Translations under genes and position numbers: made by a program
In this document: positions 16,696-25,744 of the stretch, piece after piece
Numbering within the stretch: the stretch's first letter is position 1
Layout of the letters: every line of letters starts with the position of its first letter
Notes under the pieces: model-generated
Database searches by the model: none
What the model was told of the DNA's origin: nothing
The model's input: the letters and a program-made list of their open reading frames with translations, nothing else
Assembly (NCBI RefSeq): GCF_003233655.1
Contig: NZ_CP029829.1
Location: forward strand, 1,250,978 to 1,314,977
Direction of reading: 5' to 3'
Source of the DNA: Azospirillum ramasamyi
GTDB lineage: Bacteria; Pseudomonadota; Alphaproteobacteria; Azospirillales; Azospirillaceae
DNA length: 64,000 nucleotides

Positions 16696-18255
16696 ATGCA
16701 CGGACCCGACACCCGCGCCGCCATGCTCAGCGAGTTGATCGGCCGCCTGCGAGGGCCGGCCGGAACCGGTGAAGCGCTGAGGGACATCTCCGAAGCCTGC
16801 GAAGCCGCGCGTGCGGCCGGGCTCGGCGGCGACGGCGAGACGATGGCGGCGCTGGACCTTGCGACGGCCGAACTGGATCCCATCCTCCGGGAATCGGCAC
16901 TGGCCTATGTTTCGGGCGATCTGCGCCGATACCTGCGCATTCTCGATATGCTGGACAATGTGCTCGATCTGGCGCCGCTGGACGGTATCAACCAGATCTA
17001 CTGGAGCATGCAGCGCCAGCTGTTCCTGATGCGCATGGACATGGCGTCCGTCCCTGACTTCGTGGCCGGGCGGGTGTTTCCATTCTACGAGCGTTTCCTG
17101 ACGCAGATTTCCCTGCGCCTGGGGCTGGCTCCGGCGGCGAGACCGGCGGGGAAGCCGGCGACCGGACGGGTCGTCATGGTTACCAACCAGTTCCTGTCCG
17201 ATCAGCACCAGCCGTCACGCGACCTGTTGACCCAGGTGGTCAGGCTGCAGCGGGACCTGGGCCGGACGGTCCTGGCGCTGAACACCAACATGATGCCGGA
17301 CCGATATCACAGCCCCTTCATCCCGCCCTTCGCCGCCGCGGTGGAAGAGAGGCTGTCAGGCGACCAGACTATCCGGTTCGGGAACGACACCGTCCGTCTT
17401 CTGTCCTCCGCCTCTCCCGGCATCACCGCCGGCAAGCTCAACGGCTTCCTTTCGGCAGTCGAGGATTTCGACCCCGATCTGGTGATCGCCTTCGGCGGAT
17501 CGGTGATCGTCGCGGACCTGTTGGCCTCCGCAAGGCCGCTGCTGTGCATTCCGACGACCAGCGGCCAGACCATCTCGCTCGCCGACATCGTTCTCGATTA
17601 CGGTGGCCGGGCGGCTCCGCCGGGCCATGGGCGGCTGGCCCGCTCCTGGCGGCCTTTCCGGCTGGGAATGGCGCTGCGGCAGGATGACGGTGCCACCACA
17701 CGGGCGGAGTTCGGCGCGGCGGAGGATGACTTCCTGTATGTGGTCGTCGGCAACCGGCTGGATGCGGAGGTGGACGCCACCTTCCTGGCCCTGCTGGAAC
17801 GGGTGCTGGATGCTGTCCCGCATGGCGAGGTTCTGTTCGCCGGAACGGTCGATGCGCTGCCGGGCCGTCTCGCCGCCTCCCGTCACGCGGCGCGGCTCCG
17901 TTGCCTCGGCCATGTCGAGCGCATCGGCGCTCACCTTCAACTCTGCAACGTCTTCCTGAATCCCCGCCGTACCGGCGGCGGCGGCAGTGCGGCCCATGCA
18001 CTGGCATCCGGCCTGCCGATCCTGGCCTTCGACGGCGGCGACGTGGCAAGCATCGCAGGGCCGGGATTCGTCGTCGGCGACGGCGACGCCTATGTTGAAA
18101 GGGCGGTCGCGCTGGCCGCCGACCCCGCCCTGCTGTCCAGAAGCCGGAAAGACGCGCGCAGCCGCTTCGCGGTGGTCAAGCAGGAGGAATCCGACCCGAA
18201 CCAGCTTCCCGTCTATATGGACGAGGTGATCGAGCTGTACCGGCTGAGGAACTGA
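16696..18255 (+). CDS. Putative glycosyltransferase (GT-B fold), unknown acceptor
   Basis: A 519-residue protein. Residues 1-150 are helical with no recognised domain. From about 155 (RVVMVTNQFLSDQHQPSRDLL) there are alternating Rossmann-like segments. The C-terminal third has the glycosyltransferase pattern: a VVGNRLD-type strand, a CLGHVERIGAHLQLCNVFLNPRRTG stretch, then GGGGSAAHALASGLPILAFDGGDV, the usual nucleotide-sugar site of GT-B enzymes. There is no signal peptide or membrane helix, so it is probably cytoplasmic. Start at 16696 chosen because AAGGAG lies six bases upstream. An ATG 18 bases earlier is alternative. No sugar-synthesis genes are adjacent, so it is an orphan of unknown substrate. 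Confidence 0.7.
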   Translation: MHGPDTRAAMLSELIGRLRGPAGTGEALRDISEACEAARAAGLGGDGETMAALDLATAELDPILRESALAYVSGDLRRYLRILDMLDNVLDLAPLDGINQIYWSMQRQLFLMRMDMASVPDFVAGRVFPFYERFLTQISLRLGLAPAARPAGKPATGRVVMVTNQFLSDQHQPSRDLLTQVVRLQRDLGRTVLALNTNMMPDRYHSPFIPPFAAAVEERLSGDQTIRFGNDTVRLLSSASPGITAGKLNGFLSAVEDFDPDLVIAFGGSVIVADLLASARPLLCIPTTSGQTISLADIVLDYGGRAAPPGHGRLARSWRPFRLGMALRQDDGATTRAEFGAAEDDFLYVVVGNRLDAEVDATFLALLERVLDAVPHGEVLFAGTVDALPGRLAASRHAARLRCLGHVERIGAHLQLCNVFLNPRRTGGGGSAAHALASGLPILAFDGGDVASIAGPGFVVGDGDAYVERAVALAADPALLSRSRKDARSRFAVVKQEESDPNQLPVYMDEVIELYRLRN

Positions 18256-18306
18256 TCGCCTTCACCGCAACGCGGGGCACTCGCAACTCGGCCATTTTCA
18301 CCCGCT

Positions 18307-18537
18307 TCAGAGCAGCGGTTCCGCGGCCTGCGACCTGGTGCCGGGCTTGGTGCCGCGCCGCCGGGCGCGGACGGGCTTGGGGCTGGCCGGAAGCAGCCCT
18401 TCCCTCTGGGCGCAGAGATCGTGCCAGACATGTCCAGGCCGCTCCGGCGTCCAGTACATGGGCTCGCCAAGCAGAACCTCTTCGCCGCAGCAGGAGCAGG
18501 GCGGATACGGGCTGGATTTGTGTTCGGACCGATCCAT
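18307..18537 (-). CDS. Small putative zinc-binding protein
   Basis: A 76-residue protein with a CSCCGEEVLLGE cluster near the N-terminus and WHDLC about 30 residues later, consistent with one zinc site (CxxC plus HxxC). A basic tail follows (PVRARRRGTKPGTR). I do not recognise a named family. The start is uncertain. ATG 18537 gives a compact protein but lacks a clear ribosome site. A TTG at 18585 would extend it by 16 residues. The next gene on the same strand upstream is the lytic transglycosylase gene. Confidence 0.55.
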   Translation of the reverse strand: MDRSEHKSSPYPPCSCCGEEVLLGEPMYWTPERPGHVWHDLCAQREGLLPASPKPVRARRRGTKPGTRSQAAEPLL

Positions 18538-18664
18538 CACACCGTTATGCCAGTGGCGAGGGGCTCCGTAAGTGATGCGGATCAAATCCTACCGCAAGTG
18601 AGAAAAAATGTTCAGCTCAAGGTTAGGGTGGACCCGCATCGGCAATCCACCCTTCCTCGATGAG

Positions 18665-18684
18665 GGGGCGTGGTCGAACGCCCC
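18665..18684 (-). terminator. Possible terminator of the lytic transglycosylase gene
   Basis: A stem GGGGCG / CGCCCC with an 8-nt loop starts 8 nt beyond the transglycosylase stop codon. No T-run follows on the minus strand, so the call is weak. Confidence 0.35.
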
Positions 18685-18692
18685 GCCTGCCC

Positions 18693-19775
18693 TTACTGCG
18701 TGTCCGCCAGCGTCACACAGGCGCGGTCGCGGCCGGCGAGGCTGCCGCAACCGTCGGCGCGCTGGGAGACGAAGCGCATCACCACGCGTTCCCCCTTGCC
18801 GACCGACTGCGGCGGCAGCACGGCCTCGGCGACCTGGGTGGTGAATTGCTGACTGACTCGGTGAGTCGACGAAGCGGGCTGCGGCTCGGCGCCGGCGGCC
18901 TGGACCTGAATGGCGGGGGCGGGAGCTGCGGCGGGCTGCGGGGACGACGCGACGAGCATCGGGGTGGGGGCCTGGGCAAGGGCGGGCACCGGTTCCGCAC
19001 CCTTCCGTTCGGCCGGGCGCGGTTCCATCCGGCGCGGCTCGATCGCGCGGGAGGGCGGAGCCTCGGCGGATGCGACCACGACGGGCGGCGGTTCGGGCTT
19101 CTGCTGCGTCGGAACCGGGACCGCCGGCTGCCCGCCGCGCGGCTTCGGCGCGTCGTCCGGCACCACCGCGATCTCGATGGCACCGGCGCCGGCCGCCAGA
19201 GACGGCTCGCGGGGGGCGGAGCCGCGCAGCACCGGGGTCAGGGCGGCGAGATACATCCTGGTCTCGCGCGGCAGGCGCTGCCTACCGGCCAGATGCTGGG
19301 CGTAGCAGCCCGGCCCGCAGTTGTAGGCGGCAAGAAAGCCGGGCGCGCCGAACAGGTCGTACATCTCTCGCAGATAGGCGGTGCCGGCCATGATGTTGTC
19401 GCGCGGATCGGACGGGTCGGGACCGAGGCCGTATTGCGTCCGCATCAGCTCATAGGTGCCGGGCATCACCTGCATCAGGCCGATGGCCCCGGCGGAGCTG
19501 GTCAGAACCTTGCCGTTGCGGTTGGTGGCGCGGCCGTTGCTCTCCCGCATCATCACGGCGCGGATCCACTTCTCCGGCATGTCGTAGCGTTCGGACGCCT
19601 CGCGGATCAGCGGAACCCAACGGGACAGCGGATCGTTCGGGTCGGGGACGTAGGCGGCTTCGACAGGAGGTGCCGTCTGCACCTGCGGCGCTTCCGTGGC
19701 ACAGCCGGCCAAGCCGAGCGCAAGGCACAGCATTGCTCCGGCGGCGTTGATCGTCGCGAGGTTCCGTTTGACCAC
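18693..19775 (-). CDS. Lipoprotein lytic transglycosylase (SLT family)
   Basis: This protein cleaves peptidoglycan between MurNAc and GlcNAc, leaving an anhydro end. It has a lipoprotein signal: hydrophobic stretch, then lipobox LAGC with Cys25. The SLT domain (about 55-180) has the catalytic Glu in MMRESNGRA, followed by SSAGAIGLMQVMPGTYEL and NIMAGTAYLREMYDLFG, then AAYNCGPG. The C-terminal half (about 195-330) is a Pro/Ala-rich linker of low complexity. The total length of 360 exceeds the catalytic core. The final 30 residues contain two Cys (DGCG, RACV). It diverges from the RND operon. Confidence 0.92.
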   Translation of the reverse strand: MVKRNLATINAAGAMLCLALGLAGCATEAPQVQTAPPVEAAYVPDPNDPLSRWVPLIREASERYDMPEKWIRAVMMRESNGRATNRNGKVLTSSAGAIGLMQVMPGTYELMRTQYGLGPDPSDPRDNIMAGTAYLREMYDLFGAPGFLAAYNCGPGCYAQHLAGRQRLPRETRMYLAALTPVLRGSAPREPSLAAGAGAIEIAVVPDDAPKPRGGQPAVPVPTQQKPEPPPVVVASAEAPPSRAIEPRRMEPRPAERKGAEPVPALAQAPTPMLVASSPQPAAAPAPAIQVQAAGAEPQPASSTHRVSQQFTTQVAEAVLPPQSVGKGERVVMRFVSQRADGCGSLAGRDRACVTLADTQ

Positions 19776-20120
19776 TAGTGAATTTCCGTGCTGTTGGCGC
19801 GGCGGGGAGAAAAGATGGATCGCTTTTCAATGTATAGCTCTCGCCTGTCAAGCGACAACGCGACCGTTTTCCGAATCCTGTCCCGAAGATGCCCTAAAAA
19901 AGCCCTATCCTTCCCTTGCTGCGGGGTTAGCAATTAGGATTTTCGGCAAATGTCTCTATATCTATGTTCGTTCTCCCTTCGAGCAGGACAGTCACGTCAC
20001 AAGCCGCGACAAGGGGAACCTTGACGGAACATCGGCGTCGCCCTTAATGGAGTGCGACGGCCGCACCACCAACGGTGCCGACGCTGAAGGCGGCGCAGGC
20101 CCGGCCGAACTGGAACACGC
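19776..20120. other. 345-bp divergent intergenic region
   Basis: This is the region between the lytic transglycosylase and RND adaptor genes, with locally lower GC (about 19820-19980), as expected for divergent promoters. On the minus strand TTGACA (19852-19847) and TATACA (19836-19831) are only 10 bases apart, too close for a standard promoter. I could not place a reliable promoter or operator, and no regulator gene is adjacent. Confidence 0.45.
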
Positions 20121-21347
20121 ATGATGACCGCTCCCCAACGGATCGTTCCCCCGGCCACTCAGCCGCTCCAGCCGCACCGCCCTTCCCCCCAAGATGACGC
20201 CCCTCCCCCACCCCGCCCGCGGCGTTTCCGCTGGCTCGGCTGGCTTGTCGTCCTGCTGGCGGTGATCGGCGGGGTTGCCTTATGGAGAACCCAGGGCCCG
20301 GCAGCGACGCCGGCCGCTCCGTCCGTGCCCGTCGGAGAACGCCCGGTCGAACTGTCGGCGCTGGAGGTGACGGCCGCCGCTCCCCGCGCGCTGACCGAAA
20401 CCGTCCGTCTCAGCGGTTCCGTCTCGCCCCTGGAGCAATCGGCGATCAAGGCGGAGGTCGCGGCCCGTCTCGCCGAGGTGCCGGTGCGCGAGGGGCAGGC
20501 CGTCCGCCGCGGCGAGGTGCTCGCCCGCTTCGAGACGGTCGAACTCGCCGCCCGCCTGAACGAGAAGCAGGCCAATCTGGAGGGCGCCCGCGCCCAGCTG
20601 GTCCTGGCCGAGAAGACGCTGGCCAAGAACCGCACGCTGAACCGCAGCAACATCGTCTCCGATACCAGCCTGGATCAGGCGGAAAGCAGCTTCGGCTTCC
20701 AGCGGGCGCAGGTGGACGCGCTGGCCGCCCAGGTGGAACTGGCGCGCAAGGCCCTGCGCGACGCCGTGGTGGTCAGCCCGATCGACGGGATGGTCGCCGT
20801 CCGCTCGGTCAATCCGGGGGAAACCCTGGCGGTGAACGCCGCCATGTTCACCATCGTCGATCTGTCGCGGGTGGAGGTGGAGGCCACCGTCCCGGCGGAG
20901 CAGGTGGCGCGGCTCGCCGTCGGCCAGCCCGTCCGGCTGCGGGTGGAGGGCTTCGGCGAACGGGAGTTCGCCGGCCGCGTCGCCCGCATCAATCCGATGG
21001 CGCGGGCGGGGTCGCGCGCCATCCCCGTCTATGTGACGGTCGACAACAGGGACGGCGCGCTCCGCGGCGGCATGTTCGCCAGCGGCGAGGCTCTGGTGGC
21101 TGAGGCGTCGGGCGCCTTCGCCGTGCCGCCCGTGGCCATCCGCCAGGACGAGCAGGGAGATTTCGTTCTGGTGATCGCCGACGGCCGCACCGTCCGCCGT
21201 CCGGTCACGCGGGTGGCGCAATGGGCGCGCGGCGATCTGGTGCAGGTGGAGGGGCTGGCGCCGGGCGACCGCGTCGTAACCGGCAACCTGCCCGGCCTGA
21301 CCGCCGGACGCCCCGTTACGGTCGCCGGCTCGGTCACCGGTTCCTGA
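20121..21347 (+). CDS. RND efflux periplasmic adaptor (membrane fusion protein)
   Basis: This adaptor links an RND pump to an outer-membrane channel. A Pro-rich cytoplasmic leader is followed by one membrane anchor (about 37-54). Then come the barrel-sandwich/lipoyl halves (RLSGSVSPLEQSAIKAEVAARL and PIDGMVAVRSVNPGET), a helical hairpin between them (about 145-210), a beta-barrel, and a membrane-proximal domain ending AGRPVTVAG. The length of 408 is normal for the HlyD/AcrA family. ATGATG gives two possible starts (20121, 20124). It lies 16 nt before the pump gene. No outer-membrane gene is in the operon. Confidence 0.92.
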   Translation: MMTAPQRIVPPATQPLQPHRPSPQDDAPPPPRPRRFRWLGWLVVLLAVIGGVALWRTQGPAATPAAPSVPVGERPVELSALEVTAAAPRALTETVRLSGSVSPLEQSAIKAEVAARLAEVPVREGQAVRRGEVLARFETVELAARLNEKQANLEGARAQLVLAEKTLAKNRTLNRSNIVSDTSLDQAESSFGFQRAQVDALAAQVELARKALRDAVVVSPIDGMVAVRSVNPGETLAVNAAMFTIVDLSRVEVEATVPAEQVARLAVGQPVRLRVEGFGEREFAGRVARINPMARAGSRAIPVYVTVDNRDGALRGGMFASGEALVAEASGAFAVPPVAIRQDEQGDFVLVIADGRTVRRPVTRVAQWARGDLVQVEGLAPGDRVVTGNLPGLTAGRPVTVAGSVTGS

Positions 21348-21363
21348 GGACCCGGACAGCGCC

Positions 21364-24300
21364 ATGCCGATCACCCGCATCAGCGTCGACAATCCGGTCT
21401 TCGCCACCATGATGATGGTGGCGCTGATGGTGCTCGGCCTCTTCTCCTACAACCGGCTGGGCGTCGATCTGTTTCCCGACGTGGATTTCCCGATCGTGGT
21501 GGTCAGCACCAGCTATCCCGGCGCCAGCCCGGAGACGGTGGAGACCGACATCACCCGCCCTGTCGAGGATGCGGTCAATACCATCGCCGGCATCAAAACG
21601 CTGACCTCGCGCTCCTACGAAGGCCAGTCGGTGGTGATCGCGGAGTTCGACCTGAAGACCTCCTCGGTCCAGGCGCTGCAGGACGTGCGCGAGAAGGTCT
21701 CGGCGATCCGCGCCACCTTCCGCGACGAGGTGAAGGATCCGCAGATCACCCGCTTCAACCCGGACGACCAGCCGATCCTGTCCATCGCGGTGACGTCGGA
21801 CCTGCGCAGTCTGCGCGACCTGACCACGCTGACCGACCAGATCATCCTGAAACGCCTGCAGAATGTCCGCGGCGTCGGCAAGGCCACCATCGCCGGCGGG
21901 GTGAAGCGCCAGATCCTGGTCCGCCTGAAACCGGAAAAGCTGGAGGCCCTGAACGTCGGCGTCGACGAGGTGATCGCCACCGTCACCGGCGAGAACCAGG
22001 ACGTGCCCGCCGGCACCGTCACCGGCCAGGGGCGGGAACGCGTGATCCAGGTGGAAGGGCGCGTGCGCAACCCGCTCGACCTTCTCGACCTGATCGTCGC
22101 CCGCCGCGGCGACAGCCCCGTCCGCCTCGGTCAGGTCGCCGAGGTGATCGACGGCCAGGAGGAGCAGGACTCCGTCGCCATGCTGAACGGCGCCCCGGCG
22201 CTGGCGGTCGACGTGGTGAAGGTCCAGGGCGCCAACACGGTGGAGGTCGCGCGCGGCCTGCATGGGGCGATCCAGGATCTGCGGACCAACGGCTCGCTGC
22301 CGCCCGACGTGACGCTGGCGGTGGTGCGCGACAGTTCCCGCGGGATCTCCAACTCGCTGAGCAACGTGCAGAAGACCCTGATCGAAGGCGGCGTCCTGAC
22401 GATCCTGATCGTCATGCTGTTCCTCGGATCCTGGCGCAGCACGGTCATCACCGCGCTGACCCTGCCGGTCGCCGTGCTGGGCACCTTCGGCATGCTGGCG
22501 GCCATGGGCTTCACGCTGAACATGATGACGCTGATGGCGCTGTCGCTCGCCATCGGCATCCTGATCGACGACGCCATCGTGGTGCGCGAGAACATCATGC
22601 GCCACCTCGCCCGCGGCCAGGGCCACCGCCAGGCCGCGCTCGACGGCACGGCGGAGATCGGGCTGGCGGTGCTGGCGACCACGCTGACCATCGTCGCGGT
22701 GTTCCTGCCGGTCGCCTTCATGGGCGGCATCATCGGCCGCTTCTTCCTGCAATTCGGCATCACCGTCTCCGCGGCGGTGCTGATCTCGCTGTTCGTGTCC
22801 TTCACGCTCGACCCCATGCTGTCCAGCGTGTGGTACGACCCGGCGGCGCACGGCAAGCACGGGCGCTCCGTCTTCGGCCGCTTCGCCGCATGGTTCGAGC
22901 GCGGGTTCGACGCCGTCTCGCACGGCTACGGCGCGGTGTTGCGCTGGGGCCTGCGCCGCCGCTGGCTGGTGGTCGTCGTGGCGCTGGCGACCTTCTTCGG
23001 CAGCTTCCTGCTGGTGCCGCGCATCGGGGTGGAGTTCGTTCCCGCCGCCGACCTGGGCGAGCAGATCGTGGAGGTGGAAACCCCCGTCGGCTCCTCGCTC
23101 GCCACCACCACGGCCAAGACCAAGCAGGTGGAGGCGGCGATCCGCGAGTTTCCGGAGATCGCCTACACCTACAGCACCGTCAACACCGGCGTTTCGGTCG
23201 GCCGCAACCGGGGCAGCATCTATCTGCGCTACATCCCGATCGAGCGGCGCAAGCGGTCCCCCAACGATCTCGCCCCGCTGTTGCGGGAACGGCTGTCGGC
23301 GATACCCGGCGTCACGATCGGCATCGCCATCCCCGGCGTCGGCGGCGTGCAGAAGCAGATCCAGGTGTCGGTGCAGGGCCGCGACATCGCCGAGCTGGAC
23401 CGGCTGTCGCAGCAGGTCATCGGAGCCATGCGCGCCATTCCCGGCTTCGTCGATGTGGACAGCACGCTGAAGGCGGCGAAGCCGACGCTGGCCGTGCGGC
23501 TGGAGCGCGACATCGCCAGCGATCTCGGCATCGGCACCGCCAAGGTGGCCGACACGCTGCGCCCGCTGTTCGCCGGCGACACGGTGTCGAGCTGGAAGGC
23601 GCCGGACGGCGAGAGCTACGACGTGCTGGTCCGGCTGCCGGAGGGCGACCGTGCCGGCCGCGCCGACCTCGACCGCATCTATTTCTCCGGCGGGATGGAC
23701 GACAACGGCACGCCGCGCATGATCCCGCTGTCCCAGGTGGCGGAGGTGGCGACGACGCTGGGCGCCTCGCAGATCAACCGGCGCGACCTGCAGCGCGAGG
23801 TGAATGTCCAGGCCAACGTCCAGGGCCGCGCCGCCGGCGACGCCGGGAGGGAGTTGCAGGCGGCATTGGCGAAGATCGAGCTGCCGCCCGGCTACCGCAT
23901 CGTCTTCGGCGGCTCCACCAAGGACATCGCGGAAACCAGCAGCTACGCGGCGCAAGCGCTGGCGCTCGCCGTCATCCTGATCTACCTGATCCTGGCCTCG
24001 CAGTTCGGCAGCTTCCTGCAGCCGCTCGCCATCATGGCCTCGCTGCCGCTGTCGCTGGTCGGCGTGTTCCTGGGGCTTCTTGCGGCGGGATCGACGCTGA
24101 ACATCTTCAGCGCCATCGGTTTCATCATGCTGATGGGTCTGGTGACCAAGAACGCCATCCTGCTGGTCGATTTCGCCAACCAGGCGCGCAAGCGCGGCGC
24201 CGGCCTGCACGACGCGCTGGTGGAAGCCGGCATCATCCGCCTGCGCCCCATCGTGATGACCACCGCCGCGATGATCTTCGGCATGATCCCGCTGGCGCTC

Positions 24301-24492
24301 GGCATCGGCGAGGGCGCGCAGCAACGCGCACCCATGGCCCATGCGGTGATCGGCGGCCTGCTGTCCTCCACCATCCTGACGCTGCTGGTGGTTCCGGTGG
24401 CGCTGACCTATCTCGACGCCCTGTCGCGCCGGATGAAGCGCTGGTTCGCCCACTCCGATCCCGACGCCGTTCAACGGAACCCGGCGGAGTGA
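21364..24492 (+). CDS. RND-family efflux pump, inner-membrane subunit
   Basis: A proton-driven AcrB/MdtB-type multidrug exporter of 1042 residues. The start ITRISVDNPVFATMMMVALMVLG is the first of twelve membrane helices. The two large periplasmic loops and the duplicated layout are evident. Proton-relay acidic pair: ILIDDAIVVRENI in helix 4 keeps the Asp-Asp motif, and MGLVTKNAILLVDFANQ in helix 10 keeps the Lys. The substrate is not predictable. Expression is probably from the promoter upstream of the adaptor. TolC at the end of the window is a candidate outer-membrane partner. It ends only 3 nt before the convergent patatin gene. Confidence 0.95.
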   Translation: MPITRISVDNPVFATMMMVALMVLGLFSYNRLGVDLFPDVDFPIVVVSTSYPGASPETVETDITRPVEDAVNTIAGIKTLTSRSYEGQSVVIAEFDLKTSSVQALQDVREKVSAIRATFRDEVKDPQITRFNPDDQPILSIAVTSDLRSLRDLTTLTDQIILKRLQNVRGVGKATIAGGVKRQILVRLKPEKLEALNVGVDEVIATVTGENQDVPAGTVTGQGRERVIQVEGRVRNPLDLLDLIVARRGDSPVRLGQVAEVIDGQEEQDSVAMLNGAPALAVDVVKVQGANTVEVARGLHGAIQDLRTNGSLPPDVTLAVVRDSSRGISNSLSNVQKTLIEGGVLTILIVMLFLGSWRSTVITALTLPVAVLGTFGMLAAMGFTLNMMTLMALSLAIGILIDDAIVVRENIMRHLARGQGHRQAALDGTAEIGLAVLATTLTIVAVFLPVAFMGGIIGRFFLQFGITVSAAVLISLFVSFTLDPMLSSVWYDPAAHGKHGRSVFGRFAAWFERGFDAVSHGYGAVLRWGLRRRWLVVVVALATFFGSFLLVPRIGVEFVPAADLGEQIVEVETPVGSSLATTTAKTKQVEAAIREFPEIAYTYSTVNTGVSVGRNRGSIYLRYIPIERRKRSPNDLAPLLRERLSAIPGVTIGIAIPGVGGVQKQIQVSVQGRDIAELDRLSQQVIGAMRAIPGFVDVDSTLKAAKPTLAVRLERDIASDLGIGTAKVADTLRPLFAGDTVSSWKAPDGESYDVLVRLPEGDRAGRADLDRIYFSGGMDDNGTPRMIPLSQVAEVATTLGASQINRRDLQREVNVQANVQGRAAGDAGRELQAALAKIELPPGYRIVFGGSTKDIAETSSYAAQALALAVILIYLILASQFGSFLQPLAIMASLPLSLVGVFLGLLAAGSTLNIFSAIGFIMLMGLVTKNAILLVDFANQARKRGAGLHDALVEAGIIRLRPIVMTTAAMIFGMIPLALGIGEGAQQRAPMAHAVIGGLLSSTILTLLVVPVALTYLDALSRRMKRWFAHSDPDAVQRNPAE

Positions 24493-24495
24493 GCG

Positions 24496-25578
24496 TCAGG
24501 CGAGGGCCGGCGACCGCGCCGAGCTTTCCACCCCGACGCGCCCCAGATTCCGCTCCACCCAGAGTCCGGCGGCCTCGCGTCCGGCGTCGCGCAGCCAGTT
24601 GAGGAAGGTCCAGTCGGTCATCAGCTTCGAATAGACGCCCAGATCCTGCAGATGCTCGTCGGCATCGATCAGGTGCAGGCGCGGGGCGTCGCCGCGCGCG
24701 GACAGGCAGCGCAGTTCCTGCAGCAGAGCCGCATTGAAGGTGATCTGGTTCAGGCGGGCGGCGATGCCGGCCGGGTCCTCCGGCGTGGTGGCGCAGGTGA
24801 AGGGGTTGATCGCCACCACCAGCAGGTCGGCACCCGGACAGGCCTCCGCCAGCGGCGACAATGGCGGATTGGCGAGATAGCCGCCGTCCCAATAATCCTG
24901 CCCGTCGATCCGCACCGCGCGGAACAGGTGCGGCAGGCAGGCCGAGGCCAGCAATTGGTCGACGCCGATATCCATCTCGTCGAACAGGCGCAGGGCGCCG
25001 CTGCGCACATTGGTGGCGCTGACGAACAGCCGCAGACCGCTCCGCCGGATCAACTCCGGCTCCACCATCTCGGCCAGCAGCCCGCGCAGGGGGTGGAAAT
25101 CCGCCGACTGCGTCTGATAGGGGGTGATCCAGCGCTTCGCCCATTCCACCAGATGCGATCCAGGCGCATTGTCGACGTTCCAGCGGCCGAGCAGCCGGCC
25201 TGTCACGCTCGGCCGGATCGGCCCAAGCCGGCCGGCGGCGCTCACCCGCTCCCAGAAATTGGCCAACTCGGCCCGCGCGCCCGAGCATCCGCCCCGCGCC
25301 CAGCCCTGCACCAGCATCGCGGCGTTCATCGCCCCGGCGCTGGCGCCGCTCACGCCGACCAGACGGATATCCTCCTCCAGCAGCCGGTCGAGCACGCCCC
25401 AGGTGAAGGCCCCATGGGCCCCGCCGCCCTGCAACGCCAGCGCCAGCGTCGGCTTCGGCGGCGGCAGGGCAAGCATGGCCCCCGGCCCCGGCGGTTCCGG
25501 CGACCCCGCCGGATTGACCTGCCGGCTGGTCGCGGGCCTTCCGCTGACGCGGTTCCACAGCTTGCGGATCATGGTCAT
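24496..25578 (-). CDS. Patatin-like phospholipase
   Basis: A 360-residue protein with a patatin fold. The oxyanion loop LALQGGGAHGAFTWG is near residue 50, the nucleophile elbow GVSGASAGAMNA (GxSxG) near 80, and the catalytic Asp in WDGGYLANPP near 220. All parts of the Ser-Asp dyad are present. There is no signal peptide, so it is a cytoplasmic or peripheral lipid acyl hydrolase. The physiological substrate is unknown. Start at 25578 chosen with a GCGAGGA ribosome site. Starts further upstream lack one. It converges with the RND gene, with 3 nt and no terminator between. Confidence 0.9.
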   Translation of the reverse strand: MTMIRKLWNRVSGRPATSRQVNPAGSPEPPGPGAMLALPPPKPTLALALQGGGAHGAFTWGVLDRLLEEDIRLVGVSGASAGAMNAAMLVQGWARGGCSGARAELANFWERVSAAGRLGPIRPSVTGRLLGRWNVDNAPGSHLVEWAKRWITPYQTQSADFHPLRGLLAEMVEPELIRRSGLRLFVSATNVRSGALRLFDEMDIGVDQLLASACLPHLFRAVRIDGQDYWDGGYLANPPLSPLAEACPGADLLVVAINPFTCATTPEDPAGIAARLNQITFNAALLQELRCLSARGDAPRLHLIDADEHLQDLGVYSKLMTDWTFLNWLRDAGREAAGLWVERNLGRVGVESSARSPALA

Positions 25579-25744
25579 GTCGTCATGTCCTCGCTCGCCT
25601 ATGCTGCATTGCAACATGAGCAGGGCGTCGGGCACCGGCAAGGGGGTATGCCCATGGAAGGGGAGGATCGGCGCCGCTCTATCCGCCCCGGCATTGGAAA
25701 GCCGCCTCCATATGCACTAAGTAGGCACACACCCCAGCCGCCGA

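Noticed and set aside
19831-19852. TTGACA and TATACA on the minus strand before the lytic transglycosylase gene
   Set aside because: The spacing is 10 bases, too short for a sigma-70 promoter. With normal spacing the -10 is poor.
21334-24474. A 1046-codon open frame antisense to the RND pump gene
   Set aside because: The sequence is His/Gln/Asp-rich without domains and mirrors the RND gene. It is an expected artefact in GC-rich DNA.
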